64,000 nt of DNA from Rhodococcus qingshengii (GCF_021025955.1 NZ_JAJNCL010000001.1:620001-684000); one strand, 5' to 3'. Shown: positions 1-9,048, counted from the stretch's first letter. Made by a program: numbers and translations. The notes: generated by a model from the sequence alone, not told the origin.

Positions 1-16
1 GACGCGGGGCACACAC

Positions 17-384
17 GGGGCTGAACGGTTTCGACTGCGTGTGTTGAGTTAGGGGAAGCGTGTCGGTGCAGGCAAGAGACCACCGTAAGCGTCGCTGCAA
101 ACCTATAAGCGCCGATTCCAATCAGCGCGACTACGCTCTCGCTGCCTAAGTAGCGAAGCGTGTCTGTCAGCCCGGGGTTGCCCTCGACCCGGTTCCTGGC
201 ATCAGCTAGAGGGCTTTACTGTTCGGCTCGGTCACGGAGTCGAATGGGACATCAAACAGTGACTGGGATCGTCATCCTGGCTTGTTCGCGAGACTGGGAG
301 ATCCAAGTAGAGACTTAGCGAACTGCACACGGAGAAGCCCTAGCGATTCAACGTAGGACCCGGGTTCAATTCCCGGCAGCTCCA
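17..384 (+). ncRNA. ssrA: tmRNA (transfer-messenger RNA)
   Basis: Rescues stalled ribosomes together with SmpB by adding a proteolysis tag to the nascent peptide. The 5' end GGGGCU pairs with AGCUCC at 378-383 to form the acceptor stem, and the T-arm reads GGGTTCAATTCCC near 362-374. The tag reading frame at 111-149 encodes ADSNQRDYALAA followed by TAA, the actinobacterial type of tag with an ALAA end. The base after the acceptor is A384 followed by CAA, so the CCA end is apparently not encoded and must be added. A strong terminator follows immediately. Confidence 0.97.
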
Positions 385-390
385 CAACAG

Positions 391-430
391 GTCGGGCCGG
401 AGAGCACACGCTCTCCGGCCCGACCTTTTT
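391..430 (+). terminator. Rho-independent terminator of ssrA
   Basis: A perfect 15-bp stem (GTCGGGCCGGAGAGC with its complement) closes a four-base ACAC loop and is followed by CTTTTTG. It lies 7 nt after the tmRNA acceptor and ends its transcript. It also faces the end of the opposing phosphodiesterase gene. Confidence 0.95.
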
Positions 431-477
431 GCTGTCTTGTTGCGGCGCTTTGCTGCCGTGCTCGGGCCTTCTTGCGA

Positions 478-1467
478 TCAGGAGCCGAAGAATCCCAGGT
501 CGACCGAGCCGACGAAGCCGGGAGCTTCCTTGGCTAGTGGCTTACCGTCCAGATCAGCAGGTAATGCAACGCCCAGGCTCTGGAGGATTGTCGGAGTGAT
601 GTCGGCGATCGTGTATTCGTCGGTGGTCTTGCCGGCCGCGTATCCCGCACCGCGTGCAATGACGAATGTCGTTGCTTCCGCCGGTGTCTGACCGCCATGC
701 CCGCCGGCGGGCTTGTGGCCGTGATCCGCAGTGACCAGTACAGTCCACTTCTCACCGGTCTTCGCTGCGCGCTGATCGACAGAATCGACAATCTTGCCCA
801 CCTGAGCGTCGACCGAGGCAATCGACTGTTCGTAAGCAGCGCCGTTGGTGCCGCCGCTGTGCCCCGCGCCGTCCACCTGATCGAGTTGGGTGAAGATCAG
901 GTCAGGTCCCTTGTCGGTGATGTCCCGCGCGACGGCGTCTGCCGTCGCAGCATCGGTGGCCGCTCCGGAACCTGCATCGGCAGTGGTGACGACAACGTCG
1001 GCTTTCGGCGTGCCGCTGGAGGCGATGTTGTCGATGCCGCCCCAGGTGGAGATCGACTCGGTGAGCAGGGAGGGCTGTGCTGTTTCCAACCGTGTGAACA
1101 CGCTCGGGTAGAGGTCGAAGCGGGCGCCTGCGTACGTGTTGTCCTTGACGCCGTGCTTGGTGTCCCAGACTCCGGTCAGGATGGTCGACCACGACGGTCC
1201 TGAGATGGTGGTGTGGCCGAGGATGGAAGATTCTCCGCTGGTCCCTTCGGCGATCAGTTTCTGGAGACGGGGAGCGTCGGCGGTCTTGATGTGGCTGAGC
1301 ATCGTGCCGTCGAGGCCGATGACAACTGTCTTCTCGGTGGCCGGCGGGTTGAGGTCAGATGAGCCGGGAATTGCTGCAGCGGTTGCAGTTCCGGCTGCTA
1401 CCGCGCCGGCGAGGAGGAGTGTGATGGCGGCTGAGGTGCGTGCGATTTTCTTGGTCACGCTAAGCAT
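478..1467 (-). CDS. Secreted alkaline-phosphatase-superfamily phosphodiesterase
   Basis: 329 aa with a signal peptide (about residues 1-32, hydrophobic core AAITLLLAGAVAAGTATA). The body matches the type I phosphodiesterase/nucleotide pyrophosphatase branch of the alkaline phosphatase superfamily: VVIGLDGTML near the mature N-terminus carries the first metal Asp, SGPSWSTILTG the probable nucleophile region, and VTADHGH the later metal-binding Asp-His pair. It probably hydrolyses a phosphodiester or phosphonate outside the membrane; the substrate cannot be read. Two GntR-type boxes lie directly upstream. The gene is a single unit convergent with ssrA. Confidence 0.85.
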   Translation of the reverse strand: MLSVTKKIARTSAAITLLLAGAVAAGTATAAAIPGSSDLNPPATEKTVVIGLDGTMLSHIKTADAPRLQKLIAEGTSGESSILGHTTISGPSWSTILTGVWDTKHGVKDNTYAGARFDLYPSVFTRLETAQPSLLTESISTWGGIDNIASSGTPKADVVVTTADAGSGAATDAATADAVARDITDKGPDLIFTQLDQVDGAGHSGGTNGAAYEQSIASVDAQVGKIVDSVDQRAAKTGEKWTVLVTADHGHKPAGGHGGQTPAEATTFVIARGAGYAAGKTTDEYTIADITPTILQSLGVALPADLDGKPLAKEAPGFVGSVDLGFFGS

Positions 1468-1476
1468 CTTGCGATA

Positions 1477-1554
1477 GGACTAGACCAATTGCACTACTTG
1501 GATGTGAGGGTTGTCCGATTGTTCACGGCAGATTCAGATTGGACTAGACCAATG
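1477..1554 (-). promoter_or_regulatory. Two DasR/HutC-type operator-like boxes
   Basis: The 13-bp sequence GGACTAGACCAAT occurs at 1477-1489 and again at 1541-1553. Read on the minus strand each is ATTGGTCTAGTCC; the distal copy extends to the near palindrome TTGGTCTAGTCCAA. This resembles the TGGTCTAGACCA core bound by GntR/HutC-family regulators such as DasR and PhnF. The proximal box is 10 nt before the phosphodiesterase start, the distal one 64 bp further upstream. The regulator is not in the window. Confidence 0.6.
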
Positions 1555-1559
1555 TTTCC

Positions 1560-2825
1560 TCAGGCGGCCCAGCCGTCGAGGATGACGCTGACCGCGTGAT
1601 CGAGGTGAAGGGGCTCGCCGTCCCACGTCGGGACGATCGCATCGTCGGGTATGTCTCCGCGCAGTAGGGCATCGGGGAATCCCTCGGCCGGCGGTGCTGG
1701 GTCGATGACGTCACCATTGGCGTAAAGGAACTCGAACTTCTGCTCGCCGAGTGCAGTGATCGTGAACTGGTCGTCGTGCAGCGCGCGGTGGCAGGTTCCG
1801 CAAAGCATGATCAAATTGTCCAGATTCGTGGTGCCGCCGCGCCCCCAGAATTTGACGTGGTGCGCGTGCAGGAAACGAGTCCGCCCGCAACCTGGTGTGC
1901 GGCAACATCCGTCGCGATAATTCAATGCCAACATTTGTTTGGCGCTGACGACACGAGTTCGTCGGCCCAGATTCAGAACGCATCCCTCCTTTGTCGTTCC
2001 CAGACGAAGTTTCGCGTTGCAGAGCACTTCCTCGGCGGCATTTTGGGGGAGCGCGGGTCCGCTCGGTACTCGGACGGTGTCCGCTTCGTGGAAGAACACA
2101 ACTTCGTTGGTGGCGGCCTTGGACGTGCGGTCTGCGACCGCGGTGGTGGCGAGCTCGGCCATAGCGACCAGGCCTGGCCCGATGTTTCCGACTGGGTTCT
2201 TTGTGGCCGTCTCGTCGACAGGGCGGATGGCAGCGGTTCGGGTGCCTTCACGTTCCGCCACCGCCAACGCTGCGAGGATTCTGGCGCCGTCCTGCGCCGG
2301 AAGGCGTCCTTTGATGACAAATTCGCCCGTATCCGGGTCCCAATGCCACCGGACCTGAAGGTGTTCGGGTGCTTTGCTTTTGCCGGATTCTTTGTCGGTT
2401 GCTTTACGCAGACCGGCGACGAGGCGATCGATCTGGGCTGCGGGCGCCTCGCATCCGAACCGAACCATCTGCTTTTCGTTGGACGGCGTGGTGACCCGGG
2501 TGAGTGCGCGAACCTTCGAGTAGGACAGCCGGCCTTGCTCGAAGGCCTTCCGCATCTCGGGCAAAGGTCGGAGCGCTTTGGCGACGCGAACGTATTCCCT
2601 GCCGGTGTGCAGGCTCATTCCACATTTCCACGACAGCCAGTGGGCGCACGAATGCAGTCCAGGGCCGGTCCAGCCGCGGTCTTCGTCGAATTTTGACAGG
2701 AGGGTGAGGAATCGGGCGGTGGCCGCGGCGATCTGGCCGGCGAGAGCGCAGATTTCGAACCCGACTTCCTTCACGTCGTCTCGGGCGGAACCCCGCGGTT
2801 CTTCATCGATCGGTGCTGCGTTCAT
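1560..2825 (-). CDS. 13E12-family (DUF222) HNH endonuclease-like protein
   Basis: 421 aa, the usual length of the 13E12/REP family found in many copies in mycobacteria and rhodococci. The N-terminal 250 residues are the DUF222 region. The C-terminal third holds the HNH motif: CRTPGCGRTRF, then HAHHVKFWGRGGTTNLDNL, then LCGTCHRALH, with paired cysteines for zinc. The function of the family is not settled; a DNA endonuclease role is inferred from HNH. An SOS-box-like palindrome lies 31 bp upstream, so it is probably DNA-damage inducible. Confidence 0.88.
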   Translation of the reverse strand: MNAAPIDEEPRGSARDDVKEVGFEICALAGQIAAATARFLTLLSKFDEDRGWTGPGLHSCAHWLSWKCGMSLHTGREYVRVAKALRPLPEMRKAFEQGRLSYSKVRALTRVTTPSNEKQMVRFGCEAPAAQIDRLVAGLRKATDKESGKSKAPEHLQVRWHWDPDTGEFVIKGRLPAQDGARILAALAVAEREGTRTAAIRPVDETATKNPVGNIGPGLVAMAELATTAVADRTSKAATNEVVFFHEADTVRVPSGPALPQNAAEEVLCNAKLRLGTTKEGCVLNLGRRTRVVSAKQMLALNYRDGCCRTPGCGRTRFLHAHHVKFWGRGGTTNLDNLIMLCGTCHRALHDDQFTITALGEQKFEFLYANGDVIDPAPPAEGFPDALLRGDIPDDAIVPTWDGEPLHLDHAVSVILDGWAA

Positions 2826-2855
2826 CGTTGCCCCCCGGCCACGTCCGACATTGTT

Positions 2856-2871
2856 TCGAATGTACGTTCGA
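2856..2871 (-). promoter_or_regulatory. LexA/SOS box
   Basis: TCGAATGTACGTTCGA differs by one base from the actinobacterial SOS box TCGAAC-N4-GTTCGA. It is centred about 38 bp upstream of the HNH gene start, in a good operator position. Several 13E12-family genes of M. tuberculosis carry LexA boxes, which supports this reading. Confidence 0.75.
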
Positions 2872-2934
2872 TACTAGATGTGGGTACCGACACACATTCA
2901 TGGATGCGGACTGAAAGCGTCCCCGCGGGGACGT

Positions 2935-3753
2935 CTATCGGCTGCCGATCGAGTACTCGGCGTAGGTGCCGACATCCTCGAAGCCGAGGTTTCGATAGAG
3001 CTGGGCGCCGTCGCTGGACGCCTGAAGTACGGCGATTCGGGCACCCCGCTCGCGGGCGATGTCGAGCGCGGCAAGGGTGACCGCCGAGCCGAATCCGCGT
3101 CGGCGGGCCGCGTCGAGTGTGACGACGCCGTACAGTCCGGCGACGCCGGCAGCAAAATGGACCTCGGCTCCGGCGACGGGCTGGGAGTTCGCGTACCCGA
3201 CGACAAACGAACTGCGCGAACGCTCATCAAGGACGGCATCGGCAGTTTGTTCGAAGAAGCCAATTACTGCCGCCGAGGGCGGCGACCAATTAGCGGCCAT
3301 CACCGCGGCATAGTCGGCGAGCTGTGAACGAGTCGTCACTCGTTGAACGGAGAGTTCTGGGACAGGCGTTGGGCGCGGGACGACGTCTAGGTCTGCCGTC
3401 ATCGCTCGTTCTTCCTCGGAGCGCACGCAGCCGAGGGCTGACAAGCGAGCGCCGAGGTCTGATGGCTTGTCGCGCGGACCCGTCCACCAGGAGAACGGAC
3501 GTCCCGTTGCTCGAATCGACGAGAGAATGTCGACCAGTCGTTGGTCTTCGTCGGGGGCTTTATCAGGTACGGCTAAGCGAGCGCGAGCGATGATGTTGAA
3601 AGTATCGTCGGCGAGGCCGCTGTCTGCGACGACAACATCTGCAGCGAGAGTGACCGACGCCGTCGGTAAGTGTTCATGCAGGTGGCAGGCATGGGAGACC
3701 AAATTGGCGTCTATGGCGTCGAGGACGTCACCGACGAGTGCTTCACGATTCAC
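2935..3753 (-). CDS. GNAT family N-acetyltransferase
   Basis: 272 aa. The C-terminal half (about residues 135-272) is a GNAT domain: a beta-strand with ERSRSSFVVGYANSQPVAGAEVHF, then GVVTLDAARRRGFGSAVTLAAL, which is the acetyl-CoA pyrophosphate-binding motif A (R-R-G-F-G-S). The N-terminal half is a degenerate second GNAT-like segment. The acceptor is unknown. The GTG start at 3753 is chosen because it is the longest frame; no clear ribosome site precedes it. Divergent from the hydrolase at 3806. Confidence 0.8.
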   Translation of the reverse strand: MNREALVGDVLDAIDANLVSHACHLHEHLPTASVTLAADVVVADSGLADDTFNIIARARLAVPDKAPDEDQRLVDILSSIRATGRPFSWWTGPRDKPSDLGARLSALGCVRSEEERAMTADLDVVPRPTPVPELSVQRVTTRSQLADYAAVMAANWSPPSAAVIGFFEQTADAVLDERSRSSFVVGYANSQPVAGAEVHFAAGVAGLYGVVTLDAARRRGFGSAVTLAALDIARERGARIAVLQASSDGAQLYRNLGFEDVGTYAEYSIGSR

Positions 3754-3805
3754 AAAGAAATTCTACGAACCCCATCCAAATGGTTTTCGGCTCCGAATGC
3801 CATGC

Positions 3806-4438
3806 ATGACGCCCAACCGACGGCAAGAGCAGGACGGTGACCAGCACCTGGTGGTGCTCGTGCTGCCTGGTGGAAAGGTCTCGAGCCATCGCCCGGCTCG
3901 CGCGTGGCACCTGTCCAACCTTCGGATGCGCCCGTTCACTGCTCAGATTCGCCGCTCCGGTGTGACAGCGGTGCAGGTTCGGTACCGGGTGCGTGGTTGG
4001 AACGGCGCCGAGCGCAGTCCGGTCGCGGATGCCCGAGCCGCTCTCGATGCGATCACGAAACGTGATGCACAAGCTCGGGTGATTCTGCTTGGGCACTCGA
4101 TGGGTGGACGAGTTGCCTCTGAACTGTGTCGGGATCCGGCGGTGGTCGGTGTGGTTGCGCTGGCGCCGTGGTGGCCCGATGGAGTGTCGGTGAATCTGCG
4201 TTCGGGCACACCACTGATAGTGCTCCACGGTACCGCCGACTCGTGGACCGACCCGGCAGGGTCTCGTCGGAAAGTTGACGAACTGCAGAGGTCGGGGAAG
4301 AGCGCTGAATGGCTCGGCATCGACGGCGCAGGTCACTTCATGCTCCGCCGGGCGGCGACCTGGCATCGCCTCGTCGCCGATGCAGTTGTAGGGATGAGCC
4401 GCGGGGTAGCCGCAACGAAGACGGGAGAACGACGATGA
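3806..4438 (+). CDS. Alpha/beta hydrolase (dienelactone-hydrolase-like)
   Basis: 210 aa from the ATG at 3806 (an in-frame ATG at 3797 is also possible). The nucleophile elbow GHSMGG puts Ser at residue 98; the acid is likely in LHGTADSWTDP and the His in GIDGAGHFMLRR, completing a Ser-Asp-His triad. It overlaps the next gene by ATGA (4435-4438), so it is translationally coupled as first gene of the lipid operon. Substrate unknown; esterase or thioesterase activity is inferred. Confidence 0.82.
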   Translation: MTPNRRQEQDGDQHLVVLVLPGGKVSSHRPARAWHLSNLRMRPFTAQIRRSGVTAVQVRYRVRGWNGAERSPVADARAALDAITKRDAQARVILLGHSMGGRVASELCRDPAVVGVVALAPWWPDGVSVNLRSGTPLIVLHGTADSWTDPAGSRRKVDELQRSGKSAEWLGIDGAGHFMLRRAATWHRLVADAVVGMSRGVAATKTGERR

Positions 4439-5715
4439 GTTCCGACAAGCGCAGGGTTGCAGTCGTCGGGAGTGGGGTCGCGGGCCTGACAGCGGCGTGG
4501 GTGCTCAGTAAGGACAGTGACGTCACCCTCTACGAAGCGGATTCACGGCTCGGCGGGCACGCGGACACCCATTCGGTCACCGATCCGGAAGGGCGAAGTC
4601 TAGCCATCGACACGGGGTTCATCGTCCACAACGACCGCACCTATCCGACATTGTTGCGATTGTTCGCGGAACTCGATGTGCCTACGCAGGAATCCGATAT
4701 GAGTATGTCGGTCAGATGTGGTGGTTGCGGGCTCGAGTACTCGGGAGGCCAAGGGCTGCGCGGCGTTCTCCCGACGCCGGGGCTCCTTGTCAACGGCAGT
4801 TTTCTGTCGATGTTGATGGAGGTCAAGCGTTTCCATCGCCGTGCCCGTGCTTTGCTCGACAACACGGATCCGTCGGCACCCGACCAGACACTGGGAGTGT
4901 TTCTGCGCAGCGGCCGGTTCTCCGACTACTTCACCGCTCATTTCATGACGCCGCTGGTGTCGGCAGTCTGGTCGTGTGATCCCGGCTCGGCGCTGAAATA
5001 TCCTGCGCGGTATCTGTTCTCGTTCCTCGATCATCACGGAATGTTGAGCGTGACGGGATCGCCGACCTGGCGGACGGTTACCGGGGGATCGGCTGAATAC
5101 GTTCGCCTCGTTGCCAAGAGTATGGGCGACATCAGGCTGAACACCCCGGTGCGCGCCATCCACCGGTTCGGCGATCGCGTCGACATTCGCGACGGCGACG
5201 ACCAAATCCAGACCTTCGACGCAGCTGTGGTCGCAACGCATCCGCAGCAAGCGCTGAAGATCTTGGCCGAACCGACGTCCGTCGAATCACAGGTTCTCGG
5301 CGCAATGCCCTACTCCGTCAACCACACCCAACTTCACACCGACGAAAATGTGCTGCCCGACAACACCAATGCGCGCGCGTCATGGAACTACTACATCCCT
5401 GAATGCAACGCGAAGCCCGATCACGTTCTGGTCAGCTATGACATGACGAGGTTGCAGCGGCTCCCAGATACCGGCCGACGATACTTAGTGACCTTGGGGG
5501 GAGGCGAGATGGTGTCGCCGGAGTCGGTGATCGATCAGATGACCTACGAGCATCCGCAGTACACACCGACTTCCGTCGCAGCTCAGGGACGGCTTCCCGA
5601 GTTGGACTCGGACGTACTCGCGTTTGCCGGTGCGTACCACGGATGGGGCTTCCACGAGGACGGTGCACTGTCGGGCCTGCGCGCCGCCGAACGCGTCGGA
5701 GGTCGGTGGCCGTGA
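4435..5715 (+). CDS. FAD-dependent oxidoreductase (Rv0449c-like)
   Basis: 426 aa flavin amine oxidase-fold protein. A dinucleotide-binding motif RVAVVGSGVAGLTAAWVL lies at residues 7-24, followed by the FAD ribose Glu in LYEADSRLGGHADT. The C-terminal FAD contact is in VLAFAGAYHGWGFHEDGALSG. It sits upstream of DUF1365 and UfaA1-type methyltransferase genes, matching M. tuberculosis Rv0449c-Rv0446c, and is expected to act with them on membrane lipid acyl chains, for example reducing or desaturating a chain; that role is inferred. The start is the ATG overlapping the hydrolase stop. Confidence 0.88.
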   Translation: MSSDKRRVAVVGSGVAGLTAAWVLSKDSDVTLYEADSRLGGHADTHSVTDPEGRSLAIDTGFIVHNDRTYPTLLRLFAELDVPTQESDMSMSVRCGGCGLEYSGGQGLRGVLPTPGLLVNGSFLSMLMEVKRFHRRARALLDNTDPSAPDQTLGVFLRSGRFSDYFTAHFMTPLVSAVWSCDPGSALKYPARYLFSFLDHHGMLSVTGSPTWRTVTGGSAEYVRLVAKSMGDIRLNTPVRAIHRFGDRVDIRDGDDQIQTFDAAVVATHPQQALKILAEPTSVESQVLGAMPYSVNHTQLHTDENVLPDNTNARASWNYYIPECNAKPDHVLVSYDMTRLQRLPDTGRRYLVTLGGGEMVSPESVIDQMTYEHPQYTPTSVAAQGRLPELDSDVLAFAGAYHGWGFHEDGALSGLRAAERVGGRWP

Positions 5716-6449
5716 CCGCACCCATCACACCGTCCATCGTTCACACGAACATTCGGCATGTACGAACGCAGCCGTTGCACAACGAGTTCGAGTACCGAAG
5801 CTACAGCTGGCTCGTCGACGTCGACGATTTGCCCAAGCTCCCGAAGGCATTGCGTCCCTTGGCTACGTTCGACGCCGGAGATCACCTCGGTGACCCCACC
5901 CGATCGATTCGTACCAACGTCGAGACTTTTCTGGCGACCAACGGATTCGACTTCTCGGGTGGCCGGATCCTCATGCTCGCGAACGCACGTGTGTTCGGCC
6001 ATGTCTTCAACCCGTTGAGCGTGTTCTGGTGCTTGAACGACGACGGAACTCAGCGTTGCGTTGTTGCAGAGGTTCACAACACCTACGGCGAGCGTCACTG
6101 TTACCTGCTCGAACCCGACGAACGTGGCGCCGCTCGCACGTCCAAAGAGTTCTACGTGTCGCCGTTCAACGATCTGGACGGTGAGTACCGGATGCGGCTC
6201 CCGCTACCCAACACCGCGCTTGCGCTCTCGATAGTTCTGGCCCGAGACGGCAAGGCGCCATTCGTAGCCACGGTGTCAGGTCGTTGCGTGCCGGCAACGA
6301 CGCGCGAGATCGTCCGCAGTGCGCTCTCCGTCCCGCTGGCTCCTCTCCGAGTGGCCGCGCAGATCAGATTTCAAGGAATCCGGCTGTGGGCCAGGCGCTT
6401 ACCCATCGTTCCCCGACCGCAACATCACCCGCAGGAGGCAGTGCAATGA
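5712..6449 (+). CDS. DUF1365 domain-containing protein (Rv0448c-like)
   Basis: 245 aa. The GTG start overlaps the previous stop (GTGA), and the family begins close by with SIVHTNIRHVRTQPLHNEFEYRSY. Conserved blocks include VFGHVFNPLSVFWC and AEVHNTYGERHCYLL, then KEFYVSPFND. DUF1365 proteins are nearly always encoded between an FAD oxidoreductase and a cyclopropane-type methyltransferase, as here; their biochemical function is not established. Probably a cytoplasmic partner in acyl-chain modification. Confidence 0.88.
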   Translation: MTAPITPSIVHTNIRHVRTQPLHNEFEYRSYSWLVDVDDLPKLPKALRPLATFDAGDHLGDPTRSIRTNVETFLATNGFDFSGGRILMLANARVFGHVFNPLSVFWCLNDDGTQRCVVAEVHNTYGERHCYLLEPDERGAARTSKEFYVSPFNDLDGEYRMRLPLPNTALALSIVLARDGKAPFVATVSGRCVPATTREIVRSALSVPLAPLRVAAQIRFQGIRLWARRLPIVPRPQHHPQEAVQ

Positions 6450-7735
6450 CCACAACTACTCTCGGCACCGAACCTTCCGCTCACACGATCGAAACCGAGC
6501 GATGGCCTGGCGTTGCCACAGTGCCCAGCGGATTCAAAGTGCGATTTGCGTCGCCGGTTGCCCGGTCTCTGTTCCACAAGGCGGTCGCGCGCTTGCCGCT
6601 GCGTGTTCAGATGCCGAATGGTGAGTTCTCCGGCGGTGGTAGTCCGGATTCGCCGTTGATGGTTATTCATCGCCCGGACGACTTCGCCGCTCGTGTGGGA
6701 GACAGTGGCTTGATCGGATTCGGCGAATCGTACATGGCGGGCGATTGGGAAGCTTCCGATCTCACCGCGGTCCTGGAAGTCTTCGCCTCCCGCGTCGCGA
6801 CGCTGATTCCCGACTTCCTGCAGCGGTTGCGAGGCCTGTACATTCCGAAGCAGCCTCGCAGTGAGCGGAATTCGACGCAGAACACGCGCTCGAACATCTC
6901 CAGGCACTACGACCTCTCGAACGAGATGTTCGAACTGTTCCTCGACGACACGATGACCTATTCCAGTGCACTCTTCGAGGATCTGTCGGTAGGAGCATCC
7001 CTGTCGTGGGATGTGTTCGCAGCTGCTCAGCACCGGAAGATCGATCGCCTGCTGGACGGCGCAGGTGTCGGTCCAGGTTCGAGAGTGCTCGAAATCGGCA
7101 CAGGCTGGGGAGAATTGGCGATCCGGGCGGCCGAGCGCGGCGCAACGGTGCGGTCGGTGACTCTTTCGGTCGAACAGCAGGAATTGGCAGCGAAGCGGAT
7201 AAGCGCTGCGGGACTGGCGGATCGCGTTCAGGTCGACCTTCTGGACTATCGGCAGGTGCAAGGGGAGTACGACGCCGTTGTGTCGGTCGAGATGATCGAG
7301 GCCGTCGGCCACCAGTACTGGGGAAGTTACTTCCAGACGATCGACGCCCTTCTTGCACCGGGTGGCCGCGCAGCGATCCAAGCCATCACGATGCCGCACG
7401 ATCGAATGCTCGCGACCCGCAACACCTACACCTGGGTGCACAAGTACATCTTCCCCGGCGGATTTCTCCCGTCGGTGCGGGCGATAGAGGACGTCACCGA
7501 ACGCATGACAACCCTCCGGGTGCGTGAGCGGATGTCGATGGGCGATCACTACGCGCAGACATTGCGACTGTGGGACGAGCGATTCAGCGCTCGCACCGAC
7601 GAGGCGTCCGCGCTCGGGTTCGACGCAGTGTTCGCGCGCATGTGGCATTTCTATCTCTGCTACTCCGAGGCGGGGTTCCGATCGGGGTATCTCGACGTCC
7701 AGCAAATTGTTCTCGATCGGAGGAACCAGCGATGA
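6446..7735 (+). CDS. Cyclopropane/UfaA1-type fatty-acyl methyltransferase, first copy
   Basis: 429 aa, close to the length of M. tuberculosis UfaA1. The CFA synthase signature HYDLSNEMFELFLDDTMTYSS is at about residues 152-172, and the SAM-binding motif VLEIGTGWGEL at about 214-224. The enzyme transfers a methyl(ene) group from SAM to an unsaturated acyl chain of a phospholipid. The ATG overlaps the DUF1365 stop and its own stop overlaps the next gene. A different CFA-type paralogue follows directly, which the M. tuberculosis locus lacks. Confidence 0.88.
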   Translation: MTTTTLGTEPSAHTIETERWPGVATVPSGFKVRFASPVARSLFHKAVARLPLRVQMPNGEFSGGGSPDSPLMVIHRPDDFAARVGDSGLIGFGESYMAGDWEASDLTAVLEVFASRVATLIPDFLQRLRGLYIPKQPRSERNSTQNTRSNISRHYDLSNEMFELFLDDTMTYSSALFEDLSVGASLSWDVFAAAQHRKIDRLLDGAGVGPGSRVLEIGTGWGELAIRAAERGATVRSVTLSVEQQELAAKRISAAGLADRVQVDLLDYRQVQGEYDAVVSVEMIEAVGHQYWGSYFQTIDALLAPGGRAAIQAITMPHDRMLATRNTYTWVHKYIFPGGFLPSVRAIEDVTERMTTLRVRERMSMGDHYAQTLRLWDERFSARTDEASALGFDAVFARMWHFYLCYSEAGFRSGYLDVQQIVLDRRNQR

Positions 7736-9048
7736 CCGCCACGATGGATCGAGCGATACAAGATACCGGTGTTGCGGGCCGCCTGTCGGAAATCCTCAGT
7801 CCACTTGTCGGCGGCGAGCTTCCGGTGCGGTTGACTGCGTGGGACGGCAGCACGGCAGGACCGGACGGCGCTCCGAAGGTGACGCTCTACAGCGCTAACG
7901 TGTTGCGACGCTTGCTCTGGAATCCCGGCGAGTTGGGAGTTGCGCAGGCATATGTTCTCGGCGAACTCGACGTCGAGGGCGATCTGGGCGATGCGCTCAC
8001 ACACGTGTGGAAGGTGTCTGCCGAGCGGGGACTCGGGTCGATTACCCCGACGCCGTCGCTCGTCCTGGCTGCGGTCAAGGCCGCGCGGTCCTTCGGTGCT
8101 TTCGGGAGACCTTTGGCTCCACCGGTGTCGCAGGCCCAAGTGAAGGGCCGCTTGCACAGTCTCGCCCGCGACCGCGAGGCGATCGGTCACCACTACGATT
8201 TGTCGAACGATTTTTACGAGCTGATCCTCGACGAGAACATGGCGTACTCCTCGGGATACTGGACTTCCGATGCACCGGAATACACGCTCGAAGACTCGCA
8301 GACAGACAAGCTGGACCTGGTGTGCCGCAAGGTCGGTCTTGATCGGGCGCGAGGCCTGCGGTTTCTCGACGTCGGCTGTGGTTGGGGCTCGCTGAGCCTG
8401 CATGCAGCGCGGGAGTACGGCGCGCGGGTCGTCGGCATCACGATTTCGGCGGAGCAGAAGGCTTTTATCGACGCGAAGATCCGCGCACTCGGTTTGGAAG
8501 ACTGGGTCGAGATTCGGCTCCAAGATTATCGCGAGATTCCAGACGGTCCCTTCGATGCGGTCGCGTCGATCGAGATGGGTGAGCACGTCGGTGAGGACAA
8601 CTATTCGACGTACGTGAAAGCGCTCCACGACAACGTTATTGCGGGTGGGCGGGTGCTGATTCAGCAGATGTCTCGCACCGGCGCGCATCCCGGGGGAGGC
8701 CCGTTCATCGAGTCGTTCATCGCGCCGGACATGTACATGAGGCCTGTGGGCCGGACCGTTGCGATGATCGAGGAAGGTGGACTCGAAGTCCGCGACGTCC
8801 ACGCCCTGCGCGAGCACTACGTGCGGACCGTCGACGCGTGGATCGAGACCTTCGAATCGAACTGGGACCGCGTCGTGGAACTCGTAGGCGTCGAAGTCGC
8901 TCGGGTGTGGCGTCTCTACCTCGTCGGCGGGGGAATGGCTTTTCGGGACGGCAGGATGGGCGTCGATCAGATTTTGTCGGTCCGGCCGCTCGGTGATGGT
9001 CGATCGAGTATGGAACCGGTACGGCCGCAGTGGGTGTCGCGGCGATGA
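7732..9048 (+). CDS. Cyclopropane/UfaA1-type fatty-acyl methyltransferase, second copy
   Basis: 438 aa. It carries HYDLSNDFYELILDENMAYSS at about residues 154-174 and the SAM motif FLDVGCGWGSLSLHAA. IEMGEHVGEDNY corresponds to the active-site Glu region of CFA synthases. It differs clearly from the upstream paralogue (GCGWGS against GTGWGE; an ISAEQ-type post-motif in both), so this is an old duplication or a separate acquisition rather than a recent copy. ATGA coupling on both sides places it in the same operon. Confidence 0.88.
   Translation: MTATMDRAIQDTGVAGRLSEILSPLVGGELPVRLTAWDGSTAGPDGAPKVTLYSANVLRRLLWNPGELGVAQAYVLGELDVEGDLGDALTHVWKVSAERGLGSITPTPSLVLAAVKAARSFGAFGRPLAPPVSQAQVKGRLHSLARDREAIGHHYDLSNDFYELILDENMAYSSGYWTSDAPEYTLEDSQTDKLDLVCRKVGLDRARGLRFLDVGCGWGSLSLHAAREYGARVVGITISAEQKAFIDAKIRALGLEDWVEIRLQDYREIPDGPFDAVASIEMGEHVGEDNYSTYVKALHDNVIAGGRVLIQQMSRTGAHPGGGPFIESFIAPDMYMRPVGRTVAMIEEGGLEVRDVHALREHYVRTVDAWIETFESNWDRVVELVGVEVARVWRLYLVGGGMAFRDGRMGVDQILSVRPLGDGRSSMEPVRPQWVSRR

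Noticed and set aside
1776-2696. 306-aa frame antisense to the HNH gene
   Set aside because: Shadow frame without motifs; the minus-strand protein has a full HNH signature.
6425-7705. 426-aa frame opposite the first methyltransferase
   Set aside because: Entirely antisense to a gene with clear CFA motifs, and no recognisable domain or ribosome site.
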